Assembly: GCA_029256105.1 (NCBI GenBank)
Contig: JAQSYO010000007.1
Location: 62,001-126,000, forward strand
Direction: 5' to 3'
DNA: 64,000 bases
From: Herbinix sp.
GTDB taxonomy: Bacteria > Bacillota > Clostridia > Lachnospirales > Lachnospiraceae
The position numbers and the translations under genes were made by a program. Below, in pieces: positions 54,258 to 61,811 of this stretch. The notes under the pieces are model-generated. The model did not search any database, was not told the origin of the DNA, and worked only from the letters and a program-made list of their open reading frames with translations. Each line of letters begins with the position of its first letter. Position 1 is the first letter of the stretch.

Positions 54258-55043
54258 ATGGATTATAGAAGTTATCACCCCTCAGAGGTAAGGAGTCTGA
54301 TTAGAAAAAGTGAAATTACTACCCCAACTGCAGGTATGTGTGGTGGCTATGCTCAAGCGAACCTGGTGATTCTACCGAAGGAGCTGGCCTATGATTTCCT
54401 GCTTTTTGCACAAAGAAATCCGAAGGCGTGCCCTATCTTAGAGGTTATGGATGAAGGGGAGAGAGCTGTTAAATATATGGCCAAGGATGCGGATATTGCT
54501 ACCGACCTCCCCAAATACAGAATTTATGAATATGGGAAGTTAACCGGTGAATATACCGATGTAGAAAAGTTCTGGAAACCTGATTTTGTAAGCTTCTTAA
54601 TCGGATGCAGTTTTTCCTTTGAGGAGGAACTACTAGATGCAAATATTACGGTTAGGCACATTGAAGAGCAATGTAATGTTCCGATGTACATAACTAACCT
54701 GGAATGTGAAAGAGCTGGACTATTTTCAGGAAACATGGTAGTAAGCATGAGGCCGATTCCGTACAAGGATGTTCCCAAGGCAGTTTCGGTCACGGCTGCA
54801 ATGCCCAAAGTTCATGGTGCACCAATCCATATTGGAAGTCCCGAAGTGATTGGCATAAATAACATTGATAAACCTGACTTTGGTGATCCTGTAACAATAA
54901 AAGAAGGAGAAGTGCCGGTATTCTGGCCTTGTGGTGTTACGCCTCAAGCAGCACTCATGGCAACAAAACCGCCTTTTGCTATAACACATGCTCCGGGCCA
55001 TATGTTTATCACGGATGTAAAGAATGTAGAATTGAAATTTTAG
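54258..55043 (+). CDS. DUF1445 protein (D-glutamate cyclase N-terminal-type, YcsI-like)
   Basis: A 261-aa member of the DUF1445/UPF0317 family (putative hydro-lyase; D-glutamate cyclase family). Blocks: TPTAGMCGGYAQANLVILP near residue 22, FLIGCSFSFEEEL near 110, and FWPCGVTPQAALMATKPP followed by ITHAPGHMFITD at the end. This domain is the first half of animal DGLUCY. In Bacillus subtilis the homologue ycsI lies in the same cluster as the pxp genes. AAGGAGG is 6 bases before the ATG at 54258. It lies between pxpC and pxpA. Confidence 0.88.
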   Translation: MDYRSYHPSEVRSLIRKSEITTPTAGMCGGYAQANLVILPKELAYDFLLFAQRNPKACPILEVMDEGERAVKYMAKDADIATDLPKYRIYEYGKLTGEYTDVEKFWKPDFVSFLIGCSFSFEEELLDANITVRHIEEQCNVPMYITNLECERAGLFSGNMVVSMRPIPYKDVPKAVSVTAAMPKVHGAPIHIGSPEVIGINNIDKPDFGDPVTIKEGEVPVFWPCGVTPQAALMATKPPFAITHAPGHMFITDVKNVELKF

Positions 55044-55109
55044 AGAATTTAATAGAAGCACATTTGATTAGATGGCGTTATGCTTATATAAGCATATGGA
55101 GGTGAACAA

Positions 55110-55865
55110 ATGCATCAGATAGATTTAAACTGTGACTTGGGTGAAAGCTTTGGCATGTATACGCTCGGAAGGGATGAAGAGGTGATTCCCTATATTTCAT
55201 CTGCGAACATAGCCTGTGGATATCATGCTTCCGACCCCGTAATTATGGAGAAGACAGTGCAATTGGCAAAAGCAAACGGTGTACACATCGGAGCACATAC
55301 GGGCTTTCCGGATTTGCTTGGATTTGGACGTAGAAATATGACTCTGTCACCGAAAGAGGCAAAAACCTATACAATGTATCAAATTGGTGCGTTGGAAGGC
55401 TTTTGTCGGGCGGTAGGTGTATCGTTATACCATGTAAAACCTCATGGAGCTTTTTATAATATGGCAGCAAAGGATTATGAATTAGCATGTGCAATATGTG
55501 AGGGTATTGCATCAATTGATGCTAATATAATTTTACTGGGACTAAGTAACAGTCAGATGGAAAAAGCTGCAAAGACGGTAGGAATAACCTTTAAACAAGA
55601 GGTTTTCGCAGATCGAGCATATGAAGATGACGCAACTTTGGTAGCAAGAAGTAAACCAGGAGCAATGATCGAGGAGGAAGAACTAGCAATTAGTCGTGTT
55701 GTGAGCATGATAAAAAAGGGAGCCGTAACATCAATTAACGGAAAAGAGATAGAAATTAAGGCTGATTCTGTTTGTGTCCATGGAGATGGTGCGAAAGCTT
55801 TAGCATTTGTTAAACTGATTCGTCAGACACTAAAGGAAGAAGGAATTGAAGTGAAGGCTTTATAA
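55110..55865 (+). CDS. pxpA: 5-oxoprolinase subunit PxpA (LamB/YcsF family)
   Basis: A 251-aa LamB/YcsF family protein with [16 protein letters not shown] at the N-terminus, [13 protein letters not shown] near residue 31, [15 protein letters not shown] near 61, [11 protein letters not shown] near 108 and [10 protein letters not shown] near 227: aspartates and histidines typical of this metal-dependent TIM-barrel-like fold. Completes PxpABC, which opens the lactam of 5-oxoproline. GGAGG is 7 bases before the ATG. Last gene of the operon, directly before a strong terminator. Confidence 0.93.
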   Translation: MHQIDLNCDLGESFGMYTLGRDEEVIPYISSANIACGYHASDPVIMEKTVQLAKANGVHIGAHTGFPDLLGFGRRNMTLSPKEAKTYTMYQIGALEGFCRAVGVSLYHVKPHGAFYNMAAKDYELACAICEGIASIDANIILLGLSNSQMEKAAKTVGITFKQEVFADRAYEDDATLVARSKPGAMIEEEELAISRVVSMIKKGAVTSINGKEIEIKADSVCVHGDGAKALAFVKLIRQTLKEEGIEVKAL

Positions 55866-55868
55866 TGT

Positions 55869-55914
55869 AGAAGAGCTACAAACCCTGTTTTGTGATAGGG
55901 CTTGTAGCTCTTCT
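55869..55914 (+). terminator. terminator of the liv-dat-pxp operon
   Basis: An 18-bp stem with one mismatch: AGAAGAGCTACAAACCCT (55869-55886) with AGGGCTTGTAGCTCTTCT (55897-55914), then T-rich DNA. It is the first strong intrinsic terminator after the leader. Confidence 0.85.
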
Positions 55915-56078
55915 TATATATATTTCGTTTTTTTTAAACTTTTACAATCGGAAAAAGGTGTAAATTAAAAACGATTTGTGATATACTGGAAAATAAAATA
56001 ACGAGAATTCAAGGTCTGGTTCCATAGTGATAACGATCTAAATTAAGCTATAGTTTCAGTGGAAAGGGGAGAATCGTT

Positions 56079-56684
56079 TTGGCAAAATGGTTCATAAAAA
56101 ATCGGTATAGGTTAATATTTGCAATACTTGTATTGATAGTTGTTTCTACAATATTATCGCTTCAATTTCCAGGGAATCAATTACCCACTGAAGACGAATT
56201 ACAATCTTTTATTAATGAAAAAGAAATTATACCAATCTTCATTAGTAATATAGGTAATTCATACTCCATTATTTTAGCTGATGATGCTAAATATAATGGA
56301 ACAAATGAGTTCATCGTTTATAAGAATAGAAGAAAAAAACTAAAAGTGAAACAATATGATTTTTATGAATCTTCAAGGGCCAATACAGTTGATGTTGAAT
56401 ATTGGGGTCAGGCGCCGTATGGATATAATTTAATTGGTTTTGTAGGAATAGAGATAAGGAATGACGAAATTGCTTCTAAAGCTAAGACTGCTAAAGTGAT
56501 TTTCGATAATGGTAGTGTTGAGTATGCAAGCTTTGATGGATCAAAATTATTATTGATTCCAGCAACACGAAAGTTTTTTTGGGAGAAACCACGTTTGGAA
56601 ACTATAGAGATTTATGATGTTAATGGAGTTGTACTTCATGGATTTTATACAAATTACGATAAATGGTCGCTGAGAAGCCAATAA
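56079..56684 (+). CDS. hypothetical protein with N-terminal membrane anchor
   Basis: A 201-aa protein with one N-terminal hydrophobic helix (LIFAILVLIVVSTILSL) after a basic start, then an external domain of mixed strands without motif known to me. The TTG at 56079 is taken as start because AGGGGAG lies 7 bases upstream and no in-frame ATG is near. Single gene. The 307-base gap after it holds a 14-bp hairpin (56894-56907 with 56918-56931) and nothing else I recognise. Confidence 0.65.
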   Translation: MAKWFIKNRYRLIFAILVLIVVSTILSLQFPGNQLPTEDELQSFINEKEIIPIFISNIGNSYSIILADDAKYNGTNEFIVYKNRRKKLKVKQYDFYESSRANTVDVEYWGQAPYGYNLIGFVGIEIRNDEIASKAKTAKVIFDNGSVEYASFDGSKLLLIPATRKFFWEKPRLETIEIYDVNGVVLHGFYTNYDKWSLRSQ

Positions 56685-56893
56685 TTCTTTATGTTAGAGG
56701 AAATGAAACAATAGATAAATTTACACATTTATCTATTAGTGAAAAACAAATCTTCAATCAATGATTAGATTTCGTAAGTAATGTTAAATTTAATTTTATT
56801 AGGAGAAAGTGCTTGCATTTTTATTTTTCTGTGGTAAATTATTTAATAGAATATTGGATAGCTGATGTATCAATGCTAGCGTTACATAAGAAG

Positions 56894-56931
56894 TACCCAG
56901 ATATTTACTCATGAAAATAAATATCTGGGTA
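56894..56931. terminator. hairpin upstream of the LTA-synthase-like gene
   Basis: TACCCAGATATTTA pairs perfectly with TAAATATCTGGGTA around a 10-base loop. No T-tract on the plus strand; role as terminator or leader structure is uncertain. Confidence 0.5.
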
Positions 56932-56991
56932 TTGCGTATATAAAGTTAATTATTACATTTATTAATAAAGGCTGGAATTGGAGATATCAAA

Positions 56992-59172
56992 GTGAAATTT
57001 TTTCAAAAGAAAATAAATAATAAAACAATAAAAGAATTCTTTGGTAAGAAAGAAACAACAGTTAATAGTAATAAGAATTCAAATAATATTGAAGCTTCTG
57101 ATGAGTCCGAACAACTAGAGTCACATGCAACTAAGAAAATCAATATCGTAAAAATCATTGAAAAATATTCACTGATTGTATATGTGATGTCAGCATTCAT
57201 TATCAATTTTATGATTGAGACAATTAGCAGACATTCGTTTGTAGCAGCATATAATTTTTTCTTTGAGAGAGGGCATGTATTTCTTTATAATTCATTTATA
57301 ATTTTCGTGACTTTGACATTAAGCTATCTGGTTAGGAAAAGAGTATTCGCTTTCATGGTGATAGGTGGAGTTTGGCTGATTGGAGGTATTACCAACGGCG
57401 TGATTCTGTCTTTTCGAACAACACCTTTTACAGGAACAGATTTGAAGTTGATTAGTAGCGCAGCATCAGTAAGCACAAAATATATGTCTATTGATCAGAT
57501 AATATTAGCATTCTTATTGGTGGTTGTAGCAATTGGGTTTTTCGTTTTTTTAGGAATTAAGGCTCCGAAATATAAAGGTAAAATGAGATATAGGAGAAAT
57601 ATTGTATTTATAATACTAATGTTTGCTTCAATTGTTCCAGTTACTAAGTACAGTATTGATGCTAGAATTCTTTCTACCTATTTCGGCAACATCGTTATTG
57701 CGTATGAAGATTATGGATTTCCGTACTGTTTCTGGTGTACGGTAATTGCAAAAGGTATGGATTGTCCCAATGATTATGATGAACGTGAAGTAAAGAACAT
57801 CGTCCGTATGGATGGGAAAGACAGCTATGATTCGGAAAAGACACCAAACATAATAATAGTACAGCTAGAATCCTTTATTGATCCAAAGCTTATAAAAGGC
57901 TTGGAATATTCTGAAGACCCAATTCCTAATTTTAGGAAATTAAAAAAGAATTTTACCTCAGGATATATTACTGTTCCAGTAGTTGGTGCTGGGACGGTCA
58001 ATACCGAATTTGAAATACTTACGGGTATGAGTCTACGTTATTTTGGACCGGGAGAATACCCATATAAAACGGTTATGTCGGATAATGTATGCGAAAGCGT
58101 TGCCTATGATCTAAAGAATATAGGATATTCAACCCATGCAATTCATAATAATGTGGCAAGTTTTTATGGAAGAACGGGTGTATTCGCAAAATTGGGATTT
58201 GATTCCTTTACTTCTTCGGAGATGATGAATATTACAAATTATACTCCGATTGGATGGGCGAAGGACGCAGTGCTTACTAATTCAATTATGGACTCTCTAA
58301 ATTCATCGGAGGGGCAGGATTTTGTGTATACGATAACAGTACAGTCTCATGGTGGCTATCCGACGGAACAGATTCTTGAAAATCAGAAGATTTCAGTCAG
58401 CGGAACAAATGACGATGCGAAAAGCAATTCAATAGAATATTATGTCAATCAAATAAATGAAGTCGATCAATTTATCGGAGATCTCGTTGAAGAACTCTCA
58501 AATTATGATGAGGACACAGTACTTATTTTATTTGGTGATCACCAACCTTCTCTTGGACAGAAAGCAAAAGAACTTTCTAATGGGTCATTATTTAAGACAG
58601 AATATGTGATCTGGGATAATATGGGCCTAAAGAAAAAGGATAAGAACATAAAAGCGTATCAGATGTCAGCGTTAGCTTTGGATAAGGTAGGAATGCATAT
58701 TGGAACTCTTATGAAGTTTCATCAAAAAAGAATGGGAACAAAGTATTACTATTCTGATTTAGATGTCCTCCAGTATGACATGCTTTATGGCGAAAAGTAT
58801 GTATATGGCGGCGAGAGCCCATATGAAGAATTAGACTTACAGATGGGTGTTAAGGATATAACCATTTCTTCCATTGAAGTTGGTACACAAGACAGTGTTA
58901 TAGTAAAAGGTGAAAATTTCAACACCTCCAGCAAAGTGAAAGTAAATGATAAGGATGTAGATTTTGAATATGTTAATGTGAATACACTTACATTGCCGGA
59001 ATATAGCATTTGTAACGGAGATGTTTTTGAAGTAGACCAAGTATCATCCACAGGGGAAATATTGAGAAAAGGTATTACGTTTACCTATGAGATAGAATTA
59101 CCTGAGTTGCCACCTCTAACTTTTTCTTTTTTAGATTCCAATATTATTACTGATCATCGGAGGAAACACTAG
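56992..59172 (+). CDS. LTA synthase family sulfatase-fold membrane enzyme with IPT/TIG-like tail
   Basis: A 726-aa protein of the lipoteichoic acid synthase / phosphoglycerol transferase family. Hydrophilic N-terminus (about 60 residues), five membrane helices (about 60-225), then the external alkaline-phosphatase-type domain with Glu293 (QLESF), nucleophile Thr335 in GAGTVNTEFEILTG and metal ligands Asp516-His517 in LFGDHQPS. From about residue 620 a beta-rich segment (TISSIEVGTQDSVIVKGENF, NDKDVDFEYVNVNTLTLP) looks like an IPT/TIG domain, not usual for LtaS. GTG start with GGAG 9 bases upstream. The gene ends 17 bases before a tmRNA-like fragment. It would polymerise or decorate a glycerophosphate polymer. 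Confidence 0.85.
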   Translation: MKFFQKKINNKTIKEFFGKKETTVNSNKNSNNIEASDESEQLESHATKKINIVKIIEKYSLIVYVMSAFIINFMIETISRHSFVAAYNFFFERGHVFLYNSFIIFVTLTLSYLVRKRVFAFMVIGGVWLIGGITNGVILSFRTTPFTGTDLKLISSAASVSTKYMSIDQIILAFLLVVVAIGFFVFLGIKAPKYKGKMRYRRNIVFIILMFASIVPVTKYSIDARILSTYFGNIVIAYEDYGFPYCFWCTVIAKGMDCPNDYDEREVKNIVRMDGKDSYDSEKTPNIIIVQLESFIDPKLIKGLEYSEDPIPNFRKLKKNFTSGYITVPVVGAGTVNTEFEILTGMSLRYFGPGEYPYKTVMSDNVCESVAYDLKNIGYSTHAIHNNVASFYGRTGVFAKLGFDSFTSSEMMNITNYTPIGWAKDAVLTNSIMDSLNSSEGQDFVYTITVQSHGGYPTEQILENQKISVSGTNDDAKSNSIEYYVNQINEVDQFIGDLVEELSNYDEDTVLILFGDHQPSLGQKAKELSNGSLFKTEYVIWDNMGLKKKDKNIKAYQMSALALDKVGMHIGTLMKFHQKRMGTKYYYSDLDVLQYDMLYGEKYVYGGESPYEELDLQMGVKDITISSIEVGTQDSVIVKGENFNTSSKVKVNDKDVDFEYVNVNTLTLPEYSICNGDVFEVDQVSSTGEILRKGITFTYEIELPELPPLTFSFLDSNIITDHRRKH

Positions 59173-59184
59173 GAATGATCGGAT

Positions 59185-59213
59185 TGGCAGGGGTTCAACT
59201 CCCCTAGCTCCAC
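59185..59213 (+). pseudogene. ssrA: 3'-end fragment resembling tmRNA (ssrA) or tRNA
   Basis: AGGGG-TTCAACT-CCCCT at 59189-59205 is a standard T-arm (5-bp stem, 7-base loop), followed directly by AGCTCCA and CTG where a mature tRNA-like end would have CCA. T-loop and acceptor strand match bacterial tmRNA 3' ends (TTCAACT and AGCTCCAC also occur in the E. coli one). No matching 5' part is found upstream, where an intact coding gene lies. Such isolated 3' ends are left by integration of islands into ssrA. Confidence 0.6.
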
Positions 59214-59246
59214 TGTTTTCAAAAAATGCTGAAAGAATTGTTCTAA

Positions 59247-59283
59247 AGGCTTTGCGACATAATAATGTGGCAGAGCTTTTTTT
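59247..59283 (+). terminator. terminator after the tmRNA-like fragment
   Basis: AGGCTTTGC (59247-59255) pairs with GCAGAGCTT (59270-59278) with G-U pairs, then seven T. It shares AGGCTTTGCGA with the terminator at 60226. Confidence 0.75.
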
Positions 59284-59418
59284 ACAATCTCATTTCGATT
59301 TCTTTATGTAATTAACAGAATAAGAACAATCTTTGATTATAATGGGCTTACAGCACTGTGGGTTGAATGTTCTTTCAACCAAAACTGGACATATATTTAT
59401 AAAAAACTGGTGTTTATT

Positions 59419-59919
59419 ATGAGAAAAATTATACAGTTTTTAATAGGTTTTATATTATTTCTGATTTTTATTAGTAATCTTGTGAATAATATTATTAATA
59501 AAATCGAAGAAAATCGAAGGAATGCACATGAAGAAGTTTATAGAGTAATTCAAGATGAAAAAAATATAGAAAATACTGATGTATATATTGAATTTTTAAA
59601 GAATTATGCTTCTCAAGGAGAAGAGTATTATTACTCTTTAATAGAACTAGATGGTTATAATTACCCGATTCTTTTACTGTCGGATGGTACTTATAAGGAT
59701 GAAAACAGTCAAAATGTTGCAATGTGCACGGATGTTTATTATCCTATTAATTATAATGTGACTCTGTTTGGAAATATATGTTCGAATGGAACAGCATATC
59801 CCATTTCCGCTAATACAACTGGCATTTATACCGCAGGTGGGCATGAAGTAACGAAGTATAATTTAGATATTCATATTGTAAGATTAAAAATTATTAAAAA
59901 ACATAAGGATGATATATAG
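59419..59919 (+). CDS. hypothetical membrane-anchored protein
   Basis: A 166-aa protein with an N-terminal helix (IIQFLIGFILFLIFISNLV) followed by a Glu/Asn-rich region and a small domain (YYYSLIELDGYNYPILLLSDGTY) of a type seen in orphan clostridial proteins. The ribosome binding site is poor, so translation is less certain; a GTG at 59410 is an alternative start. It lies in the stretch between the tmRNA-like fragment and the esterase gene, where all genes are unknown. Confidence 0.5.
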   Translation: MRKIIQFLIGFILFLIFISNLVNNIINKIEENRRNAHEEVYRVIQDEKNIENTDVYIEFLKNYASQGEEYYYSLIELDGYNYPILLLSDGTYKDENSQNVAMCTDVYYPINYNVTLFGNICSNGTAYPISANTTGIYTAGGHEVTKYNLDIHIVRLKIIKKHKDDI

Positions 59920-59991
59920 CTAAATTCTGCCTGCATTATTCTAAAAGAATTACAAATAATATTTAATAAATCAGGAAGGGAGGATAATCAA

Positions 59992-60150
59992 ATGCCAAAA
60001 AAACGCAGTACACGTAATTCGAATAATACAAGCATTAATACAAGTAATGATGCAAGTATTAATACAAGCAATAATACAAGTAATAATGCGGCTGGAAATG
60101 AAGGTAAGGATAAGAAACATAAAGAAAATCCGTATTACTCATGGTGGTAA
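59992..60150 (+). CDS. 52-aa Asn/Thr/Ser-rich small protein, unknown
   Basis: A short ORF with AAGGGAGGA 6 bases before the ATG, a very strong ribosome binding site. It starts MPKKRSTRNSNNTS, has repeated INTSN units, and ends KENPYYSWW. Strongly basic at both ends and low in complexity. Same length and bias as the ORF at 28157-28315. Function unknown. A perfect 22-base palindrome (60157-60178) follows. Confidence 0.65.
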   Translation: MPKKRSTRNSNNTSINTSNDASINTSNNTSNNAAGNEGKDKKHKENPYYSWW

Positions 60151-60156
60151 AATTAT

Positions 60157-60178
60157 AGGGTTATAAATTTATAACCCT
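60157..60178. terminator. perfect palindrome after the 52-aa ORF
   Basis: AGGGTTATAAA followed directly by TTTATAACCCT, 11+11 bases. It can fold with a four-base loop, but a protein site is also possible. No T-tract. Confidence 0.45.
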
Positions 60179-60225
60179 GAGAAATAGGAGCATAATTTAA
60201 ATAAAAATATATTAATATAGATTAT

Positions 60226-60261
60226 AGGCTTTGCGATATCATGATATTGCAAAGCTTTTTT
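60226..60261 (+). terminator. terminator upstream of the esterase gene
   Basis: AGGCTTTGCGATA pairs with TATTGCAAAGCTT (60226-60238 with 60245-60257) with wobbles, then TTTTTT. Similar in sequence to 59247-59283. Confidence 0.8.
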
Positions 60262-60350
60262 ATGCTTATACCAAATATTCTGAGAGAAGTCAATATAGGT
60301 GGTTATGGTGATATAGAATTAATGAGAGTCAATTTAATTTATAGCATAAA

Positions 60351-60379
60351 TTGACATTCTTGACTTTCAGTATTATATT
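60351..60379 (+). promoter_or_regulatory. promoter of the esterase gene
   Basis: TTGACA (60351-60356), a 17-bp spacer, TATATT (60374-60379), 55 bases before the start codon. Confidence 0.7.
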
Positions 60380-60433
60380 TTAGAGAGACGATGTGAAATT
60401 GAAAGATAATTAATAATACTAGGAGGGTATAGA

Positions 60434-61216
60434 ATGGCTTTATTACATGTTAATTTTTTCTCGGATGTTTTAGGAATGTGTATGCAGATGGATGTTATAT
60501 TACCACAAAGGACTCAAGGCCAAATTGGTATGGAAGGGAAAACGACGGAAGGCAAGATACCTACACTTTATCTACTTCATGGAATGAGCGATGATCATAC
60601 CATTTGGCAAAGAAGAACCTCAATTGAACGGTATGTCAGTGAAATGGGAATTGCAGTTGTTATGCCTACTACCCATTTGGCTTGGTACACCGATATGGTT
60701 CATGGCAATAAGTATTGGACCTTTATATCGAAAGAATTACCGCAAATATGCCACTCGTTTTTCAACAATCTATCTGACAAAAGAGAGGAAACCTTTGCGG
60801 CTGGTTTATCCATGGGAGGTTATGGAGCACTAAAGATGGGACTTGCAGCTTCGGAGACGTTTGGTGCAGTAGCAACCTTATCAGGAGCGATGGATGTAAA
60901 CGATATCTGTACGAATTTAACAAAAGAAGAGGATATTGAATATTGGGGAAATATATTTGGTCATAAAGATCAAGTAGCGAATAGTAATAATGATTTATTT
61001 GCGTTAGCAAGTAAGTTAAAAGACTCCGGAAAGGCATTGCCGAAAGTTTATATGTGGTGCGGAACAGAAGATTTTCTTTATCAGCAAAATGTGAAAATGA
61101 AAAACCATCTTACAGAGTTAGGCTTTGATTTGACTTATGAAGAATCTCCAGCGGATCATCAATGGAACTATTGGGATGAAAAAATTCAGACTGTTTTAAA
61201 ATGGCTGTATGCATAA
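60434..61216 (+). CDS. alpha/beta-hydrolase esterase (putative esterase, EstA/FrmB-like)
   Basis: A 260-aa serine esterase of the PF00756 type. LLHGMSDDHTIWQRRTSIERY gives the oxyanion part, GLSMGGYGALKMGL carries the nucleophile Ser (near residue 126), the aspartate lies in WCGTEDFLY near 206 and the histidine in ADHQWNYWDE near 239. No signal peptide, so cytoplasmic. Close relatives are tributyrin esterases and carbohydrate deacetylases, which would suit intracellular deacetylation of imported xylo-oligosaccharides, but this is inference. AGGAGGG is 7 bases before the ATG. Confidence 0.88.
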   Translation: MALLHVNFFSDVLGMCMQMDVILPQRTQGQIGMEGKTTEGKIPTLYLLHGMSDDHTIWQRRTSIERYVSEMGIAVVMPTTHLAWYTDMVHGNKYWTFISKELPQICHSFFNNLSDKREETFAAGLSMGGYGALKMGLAASETFGAVATLSGAMDVNDICTNLTKEEDIEYWGNIFGHKDQVANSNNDLFALASKLKDSGKALPKVYMWCGTEDFLYQQNVKMKNHLTELGFDLTYEESPADHQWNYWDEKIQTVLKWLYA

Positions 61217-61259
61217 AAAAAATGGGAAAACCTTTAAAATAAGGCTTTCCCATTTTTTT
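61216..61259 (+). terminator. terminator of the esterase gene
   Basis: AAAAAATGGGAAAACCTT (61216-61233) pairs with AAGGCTTTCCCATTTTTT (61241-61258) with one mismatch; the T-tract is part of the stem. Confidence 0.88.
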
Positions 61260-61811
61260 ATGTCCTCCTATGCTAGGTTCAAGTTTTCGGAATAAAGAAG
61301 GAAAAGGAGTTCGTGCATTAAATATCTGTTATATAGAGGATAACAGTTCTAAATAATAAATTGGTTTTATATATTTTGTATATGAAGTGATTAAAAAAGA
61401 TCATTTATCTAGCAAAATAAACAAAAAAGTATGATGATTTTCAATGAAAATTATGTATGGGTATACGGGTTCGGTGGGAAGTTGCAGCTATAAAATATAA
61501 TCAGGTTAGAACTGGACAGGTATCCTTTGGGTGTAGAAGGTTCAGAATAAAATTTTAAAATGCGGATATTAAAGTGCGGATATTAAAGTGCCCCCAAAGG
61601 TGGAATGAACACCAGAAGTACAGGTAATATGAAATTAAAAATCGCCTCCAAGCCGGAAGAACAAAATATATTTTATAGGCGCCACCGTTAATTTCAGAGG
61701 ATTAGCTAGATGTTATCGGTAATAGTGGGTGATTTTTAAATATAGGAATGGAAGATTTTGATATAGAAGAATCGGAAATTCCGGGAATTTATATTAAAAG
61801 GAGGGTTTTCT
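61260..61811 (+). other. 552-base non-coding leader of the peptide-type ABC operon
   Basis: No ORF with a ribosome binding site. It contains a direct repeat of TGCGGATATTAAAG (61561-61574 and 61575-61588) and possible long-range pairing GGTGG (61599-61603) with CCACC (61682-61686) enclosing CGCCT/AGGCG. Composition is richer in G and C than other gaps here, which suggests a structured leader, but I recognise no class and no clear promoter. Confidence 0.4.

Noticed and set aside
59120-59215. Complete tRNA or tmRNA gene
   Set aside because: Only T-arm and 3' acceptor strand exist; no D-arm, anticodon arm, 5' acceptor strand or CCA, and the upstream sequence codes for an enzyme.
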